NCBI RefSeq assembly: GCF_020181035.1 | Contig: NZ_JAIQYY010000007.1 | Coordinates: 236,589-300,588, forward strand | Reading direction: 5' to 3' | Source: Streptomyces sp. CoH27 | GTDB lineage: Bacteria > Actinomycetota > Actinomycetes > Streptomycetales > Streptomycetaceae | Length of the DNA: 64,000 nt | In this document: positions 50,630 through 59,634 of the stretch, in pieces | How the letters are laid out: every line of letters begins with the position of its first letter | Position numbering within the stretch: position 1 is the first letter of the stretch | The notes under the pieces: generated by a model | What the model was told of the DNA's origin: nothing | What the model saw: the letters and a program-made list of their open reading frames with translations, nothing else | Databases searched by the model: none | Translations under genes and position numbers: made by a program

Positions 50630-53497
50630 GTGAGCCAACCATCCGTCTCCGCTGTCGAAAACTCTCCGTTCCAGGATCCGGCGCTGCTCTTGCGGACGCG
50701 TGTCGGCGACTTGCTCGAACGACTCACCCTCGACGAAAAGCTCGCGATGCTGCACCAGTACGCTCCCGCGGTGCCGCGTCTGGGCGTCGCGGCGTTCCGC
50801 ACCGGGACCGAGGCGCTGCACGGTGTGGCCTGGCTGGGCGAGGCGACCGTCTTCCCGCAGGCGGTGGGGCTGGGCGCGACCTGGGACGAGGAACTGGTGC
50901 ACCGGGTTGCCGAAGCCGTCTCGGTCGAGCTGCGCGCCTTCCACCACCACCGCCCGCCCGCCTCCGGCCCGGGCACCAACAGCCTGCAGGCGTGGGCCCC
51001 GGTGGTGAACCCGCTGCGCGACCCGCGCTGGGGCCGCAACGAAGAGGGTTACTCCGAAGACCCCGTGCACACCTCGCGGCTGGGCACCGCCTACTGCCAG
51101 GGCCTGGCCGGCGACCACCCGCACTACCTGCGCGTCGCCCCCGTCCTCAAGCACTTCCTCGCCTACAACAACGAGGACGACCGCTGCACCACTTCCTCCG
51201 GGCTGCGCCCGCGCGTACTGCACGAATACGACCTGGCCGCGTTCCGGCCCGTCGTCGCCTCCGGCGCGGCCACCGGCGCCATGGCCGCCTACAACCTGGT
51301 CAACGGCCGCCCGTGCCACGTCAGCCCGCTCATCGAGGACGAACTGCGGCGCTGGGCCGTCCCCACCGGCCACGAGCTGTTCGTGGTCAGCGACGCCGAA
51401 GCACCCTGCAACCTCGTCGACCCCCAGCACTACTTCGACGACCACCCCCAGGCCTACGCCGCAGCCCTCAAGGCCGGCATCGACAGCTTCACCGACCATG
51501 AACAGGACAGCGCTGCCGTCATCGGCTGGCTGCGCCAGGCCATCGAGCGATCCCTGATCGACGAGGACGACGTCGACCGCGCCGTACGGCGGCAACTCGA
51601 ACTGCGTTTCCGGCTCGGCGAGTTCGACCAGCACCTCGATCCGTACGCCGACATCGGCCCCGACGTCATCGACCACCCCCGCCACCGCGAGCTGGCCCGG
51701 CTCGCCGCGACCGAGTCGGTGGTGCTGCTCAAGAACGACGGACTGCTGCCCCTGGACGCAGCCCGCACCCCGACGATCACCGTCATCGGCCCGCTGTCCG
51801 ACACTCTGTGCGAGGACTGGTACAGCGGCACTCTGCCCTACCAGGTCACCGCCGCCGCAGGGCTGGAAGCAGCACTCGCCGATCAGGGCGGACACGTGGT
51901 CCGGGTCGAGGGCTGCGACCGCATCGCCCTGCGCTCGCGCACCACCGGCGAACTGCTCGGCAAGACCGCCTTCGACACCGTTGACTGGGGCGAAGGCGCA
52001 CTGACACTGCGCGATGCCGACACCGGCCGCTACCTGAGCGTCAAGGACGACGGCCACCTGGAAGCCGACCAGCAACAGCTCAAGTCCTGGTTCATCCACG
52101 AAACGTTCCGCATGGAACCCGACCCTGCCGGCGGCCCCGACGCCGTGCTGCTGCGCAACGTCCTCACCGGCCGCTACGCCGCCATCGACCCCGCCGACGG
52201 CGCGGTGAGGATGACGGCCGAGACCCCGCAGACCGCCGAAACCTTCCACCGCGAACTGCTCCGCGACGGCATCGCCGAAGCACGGACCGCCGCCCAGAGC
52301 GCCGACGTCGCCGTCGTCGTCCTCGGCAACCACCCCCTGATCGGCGGCCGCGAGACCCAGGACCGGGCGAACATCGCACTGCCCGAAGGACAGCAGGAAC
52401 TGCTGCGGGCGGTCGCCGCCGTCCGCCCCCAGACCGTGCTGGTCGTCATGAGCAGCTACCCCTACGCCCTGGACTGGGCCGACACCCACCTGCCCGCCGT
52501 ACTGTGGACCTCACACGCGGGACAGGAGGCTGGCCACGGCCTGGCCGCTGTCCTGCTCGGCGAAACCGACCCCTCCGGGCGCCTGCCCCAGACCTGGTAC
52601 CGGGGTGAGGACGAACTCCCCCACCCACTCGACTACGACATCGTCAAAGCCGGCTGGACCTACCAGTACCACCGCACCCCACCCCTCTACCCCTTCGGCC
52701 ACGGTCTGTCCTACACCGACTTCACCTACCACGACCTGCGCCTGTCCGCAGCGTCCATCGACCCCGACGGCGCGGTCGACATCTCGGTCACCCTGACCGA
52801 CACCGGCACCCGCCCCGGAAGCGAAGTCGTCCAGCTCTACGTCCGCGCGACGGACGCCCGCTATGAGGCGCCCCGGCTGCGGCTCGCCGACTTCGCCAAG
52901 GTCCGGCTCGCCCCGGGCGGAAGCCAGGAGGTCACCTTCCACCTGACCGCCGAACAGCTCGCCCACTGGGACGTCACCACCGGAGCCTTCACCACCGACC
53001 CGGGCACGTACGAGGTCCTCATCGCCCGGTCCGCCGAGGACGTCGTCCTCACCGCGCCCCTCACCGTCACCGGAACCGCTCCCGGACCACGGACAGTTGT
53101 CGATCACCGCACCAGGGCCGCCGACTTCGACGACTACGAGAACCTCACACTCGTCGACGCCACCCGCACCACCGGCGACGCGATCACCCCCAAGGACCCC
53201 ACCAGCCCCGCCACCACCCTCTTCCGCTCCGCCGACCTGACCTCCGCGGTCCGCCTGGAAGCCGAGGTCGCGCGCGCGGACACCGGGCCGGGCGAGGCTC
53301 TCCTGGAACTCAGGGCCGACGAACGCCTCCTCGCGGCCCTCCCCGTGCCGATCACCGGCGGCCGCTACACGTGGACGACCGTCACCCAGGAGTTCCCCGC
53401 ACCGCTGGACGGCGTGCACGACCTGCACCTCACCCTGCACGGGGACTTCCGGCTGGCCGCCTTCCGCCTCACCTCACCCCACGCAGTCGCGGACTGA
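50630..53497 (+). CDS. GH3 beta-xylosidase/beta-glucosidase with inserted beta-trefoil-like domain
   Basis: A 955-residue enzyme; GTG 50630 after AGGGGT. GH3 barrel with WAPVVNPLRDPRWGRNEEGY and nucleophile Asp255 in LFVVSDAEAP, then the C-terminal sandwich (PLYPFGHGLSYTDF) and fibronectin-III-like domain. Between residues ~440 and 560 an extra module with LTLRDADTGRYLSVKDDG and RNVLTGRYAAIDPADG resembles a fascin-like beta-trefoil; a further tail follows FN3. No signal peptide: intracellular. Likely releases xylose or glucose from imported oligomers. Confidence 0.9.
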   Translation: MSQPSVSAVENSPFQDPALLLRTRVGDLLERLTLDEKLAMLHQYAPAVPRLGVAAFRTGTEALHGVAWLGEATVFPQAVGLGATWDEELVHRVAEAVSVELRAFHHHRPPASGPGTNSLQAWAPVVNPLRDPRWGRNEEGYSEDPVHTSRLGTAYCQGLAGDHPHYLRVAPVLKHFLAYNNEDDRCTTSSGLRPRVLHEYDLAAFRPVVASGAATGAMAAYNLVNGRPCHVSPLIEDELRRWAVPTGHELFVVSDAEAPCNLVDPQHYFDDHPQAYAAALKAGIDSFTDHEQDSAAVIGWLRQAIERSLIDEDDVDRAVRRQLELRFRLGEFDQHLDPYADIGPDVIDHPRHRELARLAATESVVLLKNDGLLPLDAARTPTITVIGPLSDTLCEDWYSGTLPYQVTAAAGLEAALADQGGHVVRVEGCDRIALRSRTTGELLGKTAFDTVDWGEGALTLRDADTGRYLSVKDDGHLEADQQQLKSWFIHETFRMEPDPAGGPDAVLLRNVLTGRYAAIDPADGAVRMTAETPQTAETFHRELLRDGIAEARTAAQSADVAVVVLGNHPLIGGRETQDRANIALPEGQQELLRAVAAVRPQTVLVVMSSYPYALDWADTHLPAVLWTSHAGQEAGHGLAAVLLGETDPSGRLPQTWYRGEDELPHPLDYDIVKAGWTYQYHRTPPLYPFGHGLSYTDFTYHDLRLSAASIDPDGAVDISVTLTDTGTRPGSEVVQLYVRATDARYEAPRLRLADFAKVRLAPGGSQEVTFHLTAEQLAHWDVTTGAFTTDPGTYEVLIARSAEDVVLTAPLTVTGTAPGPRTVVDHRTRAADFDDYENLTLVDATRTTGDAITPKDPTSPATTLFRSADLTSAVRLEAEVARADTGPGEALLELRADERLLAALPVPITGGRYTWTTVTQEFPAPLDGVHDLHLTLHGDFRLAAFRLTSPHAVAD

Positions 53498-53503
53498 GAC
53501 CGG

Positions 53504-53531
53504 GCGGCCCGCCCCCTAGGGGGCGGGCCGC
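53504..53531 (+). terminator. Perfect palindromic terminator after GH3
   Basis: GCGGCCCGCCCCC (53504-53516), TA, GGGGGCGGGCCGC (53519-53531): 13-bp perfect stem directly after the GH3 stop. Confidence 0.85.
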
Positions 53532-53708
53532 GTCGGGCTACCGCAGGAAAGTTTCGTCGCTTGCGGGCGGAGAGAGCTAATATGACGTGGGTGGGTGCCT
53601 GGTCCGGCTGTGCGGCAACCGCAAAGGTGCCGCACACGCACGGCAGGGCTGCTGGTCGCTCGGCCGGCCATGGGGGGCGGCGAGGACGCGAAGGATCGGA
53701 AGACGGCT

Positions 53709-54761
53709 TTGGCTGACGACGCAGCGGAACGACTGGCGGATGGTGGCGAACGCCCCGGGGGTGACTCCTCCCGGCCGGTGACGATCGCTTTCATCGCCGA
53801 GTCGGCGGGCGTATCGGTTCCGACCGTCTCGAAGGTGCTCAACGGCAAGTCGGGGGTGTCGCCCGGCACGCGTGCCCGCGTCGAGGAGCTGATCGACCGG
53901 TACGGCTACCGCAAGCTCTCGGGGGCCAACCGCAACAACGTGGTGGAGCTGGTGTTCCGCGAGCTGGAGAGCATGTGGGCCGTGGAGATCATCCGGGGCG
54001 TGGAGCGGGTGGCCAGCAAGCATCGCGTGGGGCTGATGGTCTCGCGCTTCGGCCTGCACGACTCACCCGCTCCATCCTGGGACGACACCGTGGCCCGCCG
54101 CCCGAACTGCGTGCTGTCGGTGGCGCAGCTCTCCGAGGCCGAGCGTGAGCAGCTCCAGGCGAAGGGCATTCCGTTCGTCGTCTTCGACCCGACCCGTGAA
54201 CTGCCGGACGACGTCCCCTTCGTAGGCGCCACCAACTGGTCCGGCGGCCGGGCCGCGACCCGCCACCTGACCGAGCTGGGCCATCGCCGCATCGCGATGA
54301 TCAGCGGACCGCAGGACGTGCTGTGCTGCGCCGCCCGGCTGGACGGCTACCGCTCGGCGCTGCAGGCCGCCGGTCTGCCGGCCGATCCGGACCTCGTGGT
54401 CCACGCCAAGCTCACCCGGGAGGACGGCTACGCCGCGGCACAGGACCTGCTGTCCCGGCCCGACCGCCCCACCGCGATCTTCGCCGCGAACGACCTCCTG
54501 GCGCTCGGGGTCTACCAGGCCGCGCGCGAAGCCGGCCTGCGCATCCCCGAGGACCTGAGCGTGGTCGGTTTCGACGACCTGCCGGCGGTCTCCTGGGTGG
54601 ACCCGCCATTGACCACCGTCCACCAGCCGCTGACCGAGATGGCCATCGCGGCGACCGAACTCGCACTGACCCTCGGCCGCGGTGAGCAGGCACCCCAGAC
54701 CGGGCTGGAGATCGCGACGACCCTCACCGTACGGGAGAGCACGGCGCCACCGAAGGACTGA
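53709..54761 (+). CDS. LacI-family repressor of the hemicellulose locus
   Basis: A 350-residue regulator from a probable TTG at 53709 (GGAAGA upstream); ATG 53670 is an alternative. HTH: TIAFIAESAGVSVPTVSKVL then NGKSGVSPGTRARVEELIDR. The effector domain resembles periplasmic binding proteins: TAIFAANDLLALGVYQAARE, SVVGFDDLPAVSWVDPPLTT. It is codirectional with and 211 bp after GH3, separated by a terminator. The twin GTCGAnGCGCTTnGAC operators are its probable targets; the inducer is likely a xylo- or gluco-oligosaccharide (inference). Confidence 0.9.
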   Translation: MADDAAERLADGGERPGGDSSRPVTIAFIAESAGVSVPTVSKVLNGKSGVSPGTRARVEELIDRYGYRKLSGANRNNVVELVFRELESMWAVEIIRGVERVASKHRVGLMVSRFGLHDSPAPSWDDTVARRPNCVLSVAQLSEAEREQLQAKGIPFVVFDPTRELPDDVPFVGATNWSGGRAATRHLTELGHRRIAMISGPQDVLCCAARLDGYRSALQAAGLPADPDLVVHAKLTREDGYAAAQDLLSRPDRPTAIFAANDLLALGVYQAAREAGLRIPEDLSVVGFDDLPAVSWVDPPLTTVHQPLTEMAIAATELALTLGRGEQAPQTGLEIATTLTVRESTAPPKD

Positions 54762-55466
54762 CGGCTCCACCGCCGGACCGTGTGCTCGCCTCTCCGGCGA
54801 GGGAGCCCGGCGGACCGGGTGCATCGACGGGAGCGGCAGGCGCGGGCGACAGCCTGGTGGCGACTGCACCAGCGGGACCGGATCAGTGCACCGGCGCCGC
54901 GGTCCGCAGGCCACCTTCCCCGCAGGCGACGACCGACCACGTCCCGGTGGACCATTTCAGCGATCCGCTGTGGGGTCAGGCCGAGCGGCACGCTCCTGAA
55001 TCCGGACTCACCCGAGGCTGGGGCACCCGCTGCACCCGCTGCACCCGCTGCACACGCCGAGCGGCGGCTTTCTGATCTCATCGCCGGCACGGTTCAGCCG
55101 AACGGGTCGGGGACCACGAAGCTGCCGACGGCGGCAGCTGCGAACACGGACGGCTCCTCGGCTGCGGGCGATGCCGTACGGGACTGTACCCAGGGTCCTG
55201 GTAGCCCCCGCATCACCTGGCTCTGCTCTTCTCCGACATGGGCGCCCAGAAGGCCGTCGTCCACCACCTTCATCAGCGGTCGCCCTCCTGCCGATGCGCT
55301 CACGGTCCTCCAGCCGCTGGATCCGATCGGGGGGTTCCTCTCCAGTAGCGGCCCGTCCGATTGCGGTTACAACCTCGTGAACTTAGCTTCAGGACGTCGG
55401 TTTTGTTCCGATAAGGCCAACATCATTCCGTATGTTGACCTTCCCGTGGCATCGAACGGAGCATTC
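54762..55466. other. Gene-poor region with repeats
   Basis: About 700 bp without a convincing gene. Frames here lack family features. Near 55300, minus-strand reading gives RIQRLEDRERIG, like the start of NTF2/SnoaL-like proteins, but it does not continue. It holds a 9-bp tandem repeat at 55024-55050. The dyad CAACAT...ATGTTG lies near 55430, ahead of the Gln-rich gene. Confidence 0.4.
55024..55050. repeat. 9-bp tandem repeat (CACCCGCTG x3)
   Basis: Three exact copies of CACCCGCTG followed by a degenerate fourth. Confidence 0.8.
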
Positions 55467-55952
55467 ATGTCGGTGATGACCGGTATCCAGCCCCAGCAGC
55501 AGTTCGGCCAGCAGATCGGCGCCCCGCAGGGCCAGCTCGCACAGGTGGTCCAGCAGGCCATCCAGCAGGCGTGTCAGCAGGCGAGCCAGCAGATCGCGCA
55601 GCGCATGCAGCAGGCGCTGCAGCAGATCCAGCAGGTCCAGCAGCAGCTGCAGCAGCAGGGCCTGGCCCACCACGCGCACCCGTACCTCGCGGTCGCGCTG
55701 CACCACACGCTCCACCAGGGCGTTCGCAGCGCCGTGGAGCAGTCCGTGCAGCAGGCGCTGCCGACGGCGATCGTGACGCTGCTCCAGCAGAGCCAGCAGG
55801 GTGTCCAGGGCATGCAGGGCGTCCAGGGCATGCAGGGCCAGCAGCCGTGGGGCGGCGGGTACGGCCCGCAGTCGTACGGCCAGCCGTTCCCGCAGTACCA
55901 GCAGCCCGGCTTCGGCTTCGGTCCGATGGGTCAGCCCTTCGGCATCGGCTGA
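55467..55952 (+). CDS. Gln-rich low-complexity protein, 161 aa
   Basis: ATG 55467 with ACGGAG upstream. It begins MSVMTGIQPQQQFGQQIG and is about one third Gln in its first 70 residues (QQIQQVQQQLQQQ), with a helical coiled-coil pattern; a middle part with HHTLHQGVRSAVEQSVQQ; and a Gly/Pro/Tyr/Phe/Gln tail (GYGPQSYGQPFPQYQQPGFG) of prion-like composition. No signal peptide or membrane segment. It is followed by a perfect 18-bp terminator and then the pseudo-subtilase. Self-assembly or a scaffold role is a guess from composition. Confidence 0.6.
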   Translation: MSVMTGIQPQQQFGQQIGAPQGQLAQVVQQAIQQACQQASQQIAQRMQQALQQIQQVQQQLQQQGLAHHAHPYLAVALHHTLHQGVRSAVEQSVQQALPTAIVTLLQQSQQGVQGMQGVQGMQGQQPWGGGYGPQSYGQPFPQYQQPGFGFGPMGQPFGIG

Positions 55953-55967
55953 CATCCGGCGGCGCGC

Positions 55968-56008
55968 GATGCGGTGTGCCCAGGACTCGTTCCTGGGCAC
56001 ACCGCATC
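55968..56008 (+). terminator. Perfect 18-bp hairpin
   Basis: GATGCGGTGTGCCCAGGA (55968-55985) pairs with 55991-56008 without mismatch, CTCGT loop; 15 bp after the Gln-rich gene. Confidence 0.85.
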
Positions 56009-56089
56009 ACCGTGGAAGCGCGAGCCGCCCGGCACCGGATCAGGAGCAGTGGACGACGTAGGCATGCGGACGTGGTGAAGGTGGACGTA

Positions 56090-57838
56090 ATGGTCAAGGA
56101 AAGGCCCGGGAACAAACCCCGAAACAACCGCGAGAGCGGATCAGGGGGATCGGGGGCCGGTGGGCCGGGACCCGAGGACAGGGAAGCACAACCACGCAAG
56201 GCGGGCGCACCGTCACCGATCACGGTGCAGCCGCGCCGGGGGCGGTACATGGTCACGCCGCTGCCGCAGCACCTGCTGCCACCGGGGTTGCCCGAAATGG
56301 GCATGGACGCGGTGTGCGACCGGTTGGAGCAGATGCCCGAGGTCACGGTGGTCCGCAGGCTCCGGCCGTCGGAGAAGCTGAAGGCCGCCGGACTGTATCC
56401 CTCCTGCCCGGACGTCGTGGTCGTCGAGGCGGCCGAGGACCAGGTCCCGGCGATGCGGTCACTGCACGTGCACATCGAGCCGGACCTGCCGCTGGCCGGG
56501 ACCGGGCCCGCTTCCGTGCCCACGACGGGGATGCTGCCGCTGCGTGACCCGGGGCTGGTCATGCCCCTGGAAGAACCCGTGGAGATCGCGCTGCGTGTCT
56601 GCGGCCCGGACGGCGAACCGCTGGCCGGCGCAGGGGTGTTCCTGATCGGTGCGACCTGGCCGGCCCAGGGCATCACCGGGACCGACGGGACGGTCACCGT
56701 CACGCTCGCGACGGAGACGGCGGAGTCGATCGAGTCCCTGTACGTGCGGCCCGCGGGCGGTTACACGGACCGCTGGATCCCCCGCCCCGACCTCTCGGCA
56801 ACCCAGGAGAACCTCGTCACTCTCGCCCCGCTCGCCCAGGTGTACCCGGAACTGGAGCAGCGCCAGCAGTACGGCTGGGGTCAGCAGGCGATGCGGCTGG
56901 ACCGGCTGCCCCCCACCTTCCGCGCGTTCGGCATCAGGATCGCGGCCATCGGATCGGGTGTCAGTGCCGAACATCCCGATCTGAAGGAACGGGTGCGCTC
57001 GGGCGTCGACGTGGTGCGCGGCACGGACGGGGGCTGGGCGCACGACACGCTGGGCAACGGTACCCATGCGGCGGGCATCATCGCCGGAGCGGACACCGGC
57101 AAGGGCGTCATCGGCATCGCGGTCGACGCCGAGATCGACGTCTGCCAGGTGATGCCCGACGGGCATTTCAGTGACCTGATCGCCGCGCTGGACCACTGCA
57201 TCGACCGCGAGGTCGACATCGCCCACATCGCGGTGGCGGCCCCGTACTCTTCGGCGCTCGTGTCACGAAAGCTCGCCGACGCCTACGGGGCGGGCATCGC
57301 CTGCGTCGCGCCGGCGGGCGACACCGGTGGGCCGGTCGCCTTCCCGGGCTCGCTGCCCACCGTGTTCGCGGTGGGCGCGCTGGGAGCCTTCGGCACCTAC
57401 CCGCAGGACACCTCCCAAGCCACCCACGCGGGGCCGCAGTTGAGCCCAGAAGGACTGTTCGCCGCACCATTCAGCTGCTACGGCCCCGGAGTCGATGCGG
57501 TCGCACCCGGTGTTGCGGTCCTGTCCTGCGCGCCGGAGGGCGGGTACACGGCTCTCGACGGCACCGGCACGGCCTCGGCCCACGTCGCCGGGCTGGCTGC
57601 CCTCGTTCTCGCTCACCACGAGGACTTCCACGGCCAACTGCTGCCTCGCGGACCGGGCAGGGTGCAGCACCTGTTCGAGATCGTCGCCGCCAGCTGCCGC
57701 CCACTGGCCGCACATGGCACGCTGGAGGCGGCCCGCGTCGGCCGCGGCCTGCCCGACGCACTCGTCGCCCTCGGCCTGGCCCCCGGAATCCAACTCGCCC
57801 CGGCCCTGGCGCCCTACGCCCCGTCCATGGCCGGTTAA
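56090..57838 (+). CDS. Subtilisin-fold (S8) pseudo-protease, probably inactive
   Basis: A 582-residue protein; ATG 56090 follows AAGGTGG. No signal peptide: the first 50 residues are hydrophilic, so it is cytosolic, unlike most subtilases. Residues ~50-240 form an N-terminal region with an I9-like part and a beta-sandwich (CGPDGEPLAGAGVFLIGATW, GTDGTVTVTLATE). The S8 fold follows: the catalytic Asp position is Gly288 (IAAIGSGVSAEHPDL), His326 is kept (LGNGTHAAGIIAG), and the catalytic Ser position is Gly493 (LDGTGTASAHVAGLAAL). The oxyanion Asn is also replaced (PAGDTGG). It is therefore expected to bind but not cut. Next to the Gln-rich gene on the same strand. Confidence 0.8.
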   Translation: MVKERPGNKPRNNRESGSGGSGAGGPGPEDREAQPRKAGAPSPITVQPRRGRYMVTPLPQHLLPPGLPEMGMDAVCDRLEQMPEVTVVRRLRPSEKLKAAGLYPSCPDVVVVEAAEDQVPAMRSLHVHIEPDLPLAGTGPASVPTTGMLPLRDPGLVMPLEEPVEIALRVCGPDGEPLAGAGVFLIGATWPAQGITGTDGTVTVTLATETAESIESLYVRPAGGYTDRWIPRPDLSATQENLVTLAPLAQVYPELEQRQQYGWGQQAMRLDRLPPTFRAFGIRIAAIGSGVSAEHPDLKERVRSGVDVVRGTDGGWAHDTLGNGTHAAGIIAGADTGKGVIGIAVDAEIDVCQVMPDGHFSDLIAALDHCIDREVDIAHIAVAAPYSSALVSRKLADAYGAGIACVAPAGDTGGPVAFPGSLPTVFAVGALGAFGTYPQDTSQATHAGPQLSPEGLFAAPFSCYGPGVDAVAPGVAVLSCAPEGGYTALDGTGTASAHVAGLAALVLAHHEDFHGQLLPRGPGRVQHLFEIVAASCRPLAAHGTLEAARVGRGLPDALVALGLAPGIQLAPALAPYAPSMAG

Positions 57839-57861
57839 CCCCCCTCACGGCCAAGTACACG

Positions 57862-57896
57862 GATCGGCATCCGCCCCGAGGGAGCGGGTGCCGATC
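57862..57896 (+). terminator. Terminator after the pseudo-subtilase
   Basis: GATCGGCATCCGC (57862-57874) pairs with GCGGGTGCCGATC (57884-57896), one G-T pair, 9-nt loop. Confidence 0.65.
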
Positions 57897-57980
57897 GGCT
57901 TCGGCCGCGCCATCACCACTGTCTCCCGGCCGCCGGATCCGCGCGGACGGGCACGCTCGGCGAGTGTCTCGCATCCGCCG

Positions 57981-58434
57981 TCAGGGCGGTGGGAGACATG
58001 CCCAGACGGTCTTGCCGGACGGCGGGTACGGGGCGCTGCCCCAGTCGGTCGCCAGCGCGTCCACGAGGAGTCGCCAGCGCGTCCACGAGGAGGAGACCCC
58101 GACCGTATTCGGCAGTGAGGGCCGGTGTACGGGGCTGGAGCGGGCGGTCGTCTCGGGGGTCCGCCACCTCGATACGGAGCGTGTCAGGGGCGTCGACAGC
58201 GAGCGTGAGGCGGAAGCAGCGGCCTTTCACCCGTCCGTGGGTCACCGCGTTCGCCGCCAGCTCGACGACGACCAGGGCGGCGGACTCGCTTGCCGTGCAG
58301 GATGACGGCCACCCCCATTCCGTGAGTTGCTGCGTCGCGAGCAGACGGGCGAGGTGAGCGCCCCGGGGCGTGGCCCTGAGGAGCCGGGTGAACCGGGGGG
58401 TGGATTTTTGAGGCTGCGGTAACGCCCGGCACCA
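57981..58434 (-). pseudogene. ATP-binding (HATPase_c, RsbW/SpoIIE-like) gene broken by a tandem duplication
   Basis: Minus-strand reading gives WCRALPQPQKSTPRFTRLL, LVVVELAANAVTHGRVKG (N box), RIEVADPRDDRPLQ and EYGRGLLLVDALAT (G box), the anti-sigma-factor-like kinases that streptomycetes carry in many copies. The frame then shifts inside a 22-bp tandem duplication. If one copy is removed it continues DWGSAPYPPSGKTVWACLPP and stops at 57981, the normal end. No good start codon remains at the 5' end either. Confidence 0.85.
58049..58092. repeat. 22-bp tandem duplication (frameshifting)
   Basis: Exact copies of a 22-bp unit starting TCGCCAGCGCGTCCACGAGG at 58049-58070 and 58071-58092. 22 is not a multiple of 3. 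Confidence 0.95.
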
Positions 58435-58529
58435 TCCGCGTCCGTAACTCCAAGGCCCCGGCTCGCGCTCAACTGGCCTTCGGGGCCTCGGAGTGGACCG
58501 CCTTCGTGCGGCTCGCCGTCACCCGCTGA
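58419..58529 (+). pseudogene. DUF397 C-terminal remnant
   Basis: Plus-strand frame reads TIRVRNSKAPARAQLAFGA then SEWTAFVRLAVTR and stops at 58529. This is the end of a DUF397 protein (normally ~65 residues), the usual partner of WhiJ-like HTH regulators. No start codon or N-terminal half remains. Confidence 0.7.
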
Positions 58530-58565
58530 CGGTCACGTCTGCGGAAGTACAGCCGACCCCCCCGG

Positions 58566-59111
<546 letters not shown>

Positions 59112-59238
59112 GGCGACTCCCGGCAGATGGGTGGACGGGTTCCTCCAGCCCGTCCACCGTCGCAGGTTTCACCCCGGTGGGCGCGTCGGGGAGGGCGTTC
59201 GGGTGGCGGGTCCGGGGGAGCGGTGTGAGCCTGGCGCC

Positions 59239-59565
59239 ATGACGATCAAACCAGCCAAACTCAGCGATCCGGCCGTGCGGGCCTTCGTCAACGCCGTCAA
59301 CTCCCACGACCGCGAGGGCTTCATGCGGCTCCTCGCCCCCGGCGCGACGATGTCCGACGACGGCTCCGACCGCGACCTCGCCGACTGGATCGAGCGGGAG
59401 ATCTTCTCCTCCCACGGCCACATGGACGTCCAGAGCGAGTCCGACGGCGGCCGGCAACTGGTCGCCGACTACCGCAACGACACCTGGGGCGAGATGCGTA
59501 CCGCATGGCGCTTCACCGTCGAGGAGGACGGGCGGATCTCCCGCTTCGACACCGGGCAGGCGTGA
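59239..59565 (+). CDS. NTF2/SnoaL-like protein, 108 aa
   Basis: ATG 59239. The cone-shaped NTF2-like fold is suggested by VRAFVNAVNSHDREGFMRLL, APGATMSDDGSDRDLADWIE and the closing strands RTAWRFTVEEDGRISRFDTG. The family binds small hydrophobic ligands or acts as isomerase; no catalytic dyad can be assigned. Followed by the aldo/keto reductase 70 bp later. Confidence 0.8.
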   Translation: MTIKPAKLSDPAVRAFVNAVNSHDREGFMRLLAPGATMSDDGSDRDLADWIEREIFSSHGHMDVQSESDGGRQLVADYRNDTWGEMRTAWRFTVEEDGRISRFDTGQA

Positions 59566-59634
59566 ATCCCGCGTGAATCCGGGCCGCACCGGCCCTTGTC
59601 CTCGTGTGCGCTTCAACTCCTAGCGTCCTCGGGC

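Noticed and set aside
55094..55303. 69-aa minus-strand frame in the gene-poor region
   Set aside because: No ribosome site and no family features; the RLEDRE-like start lies in another frame.
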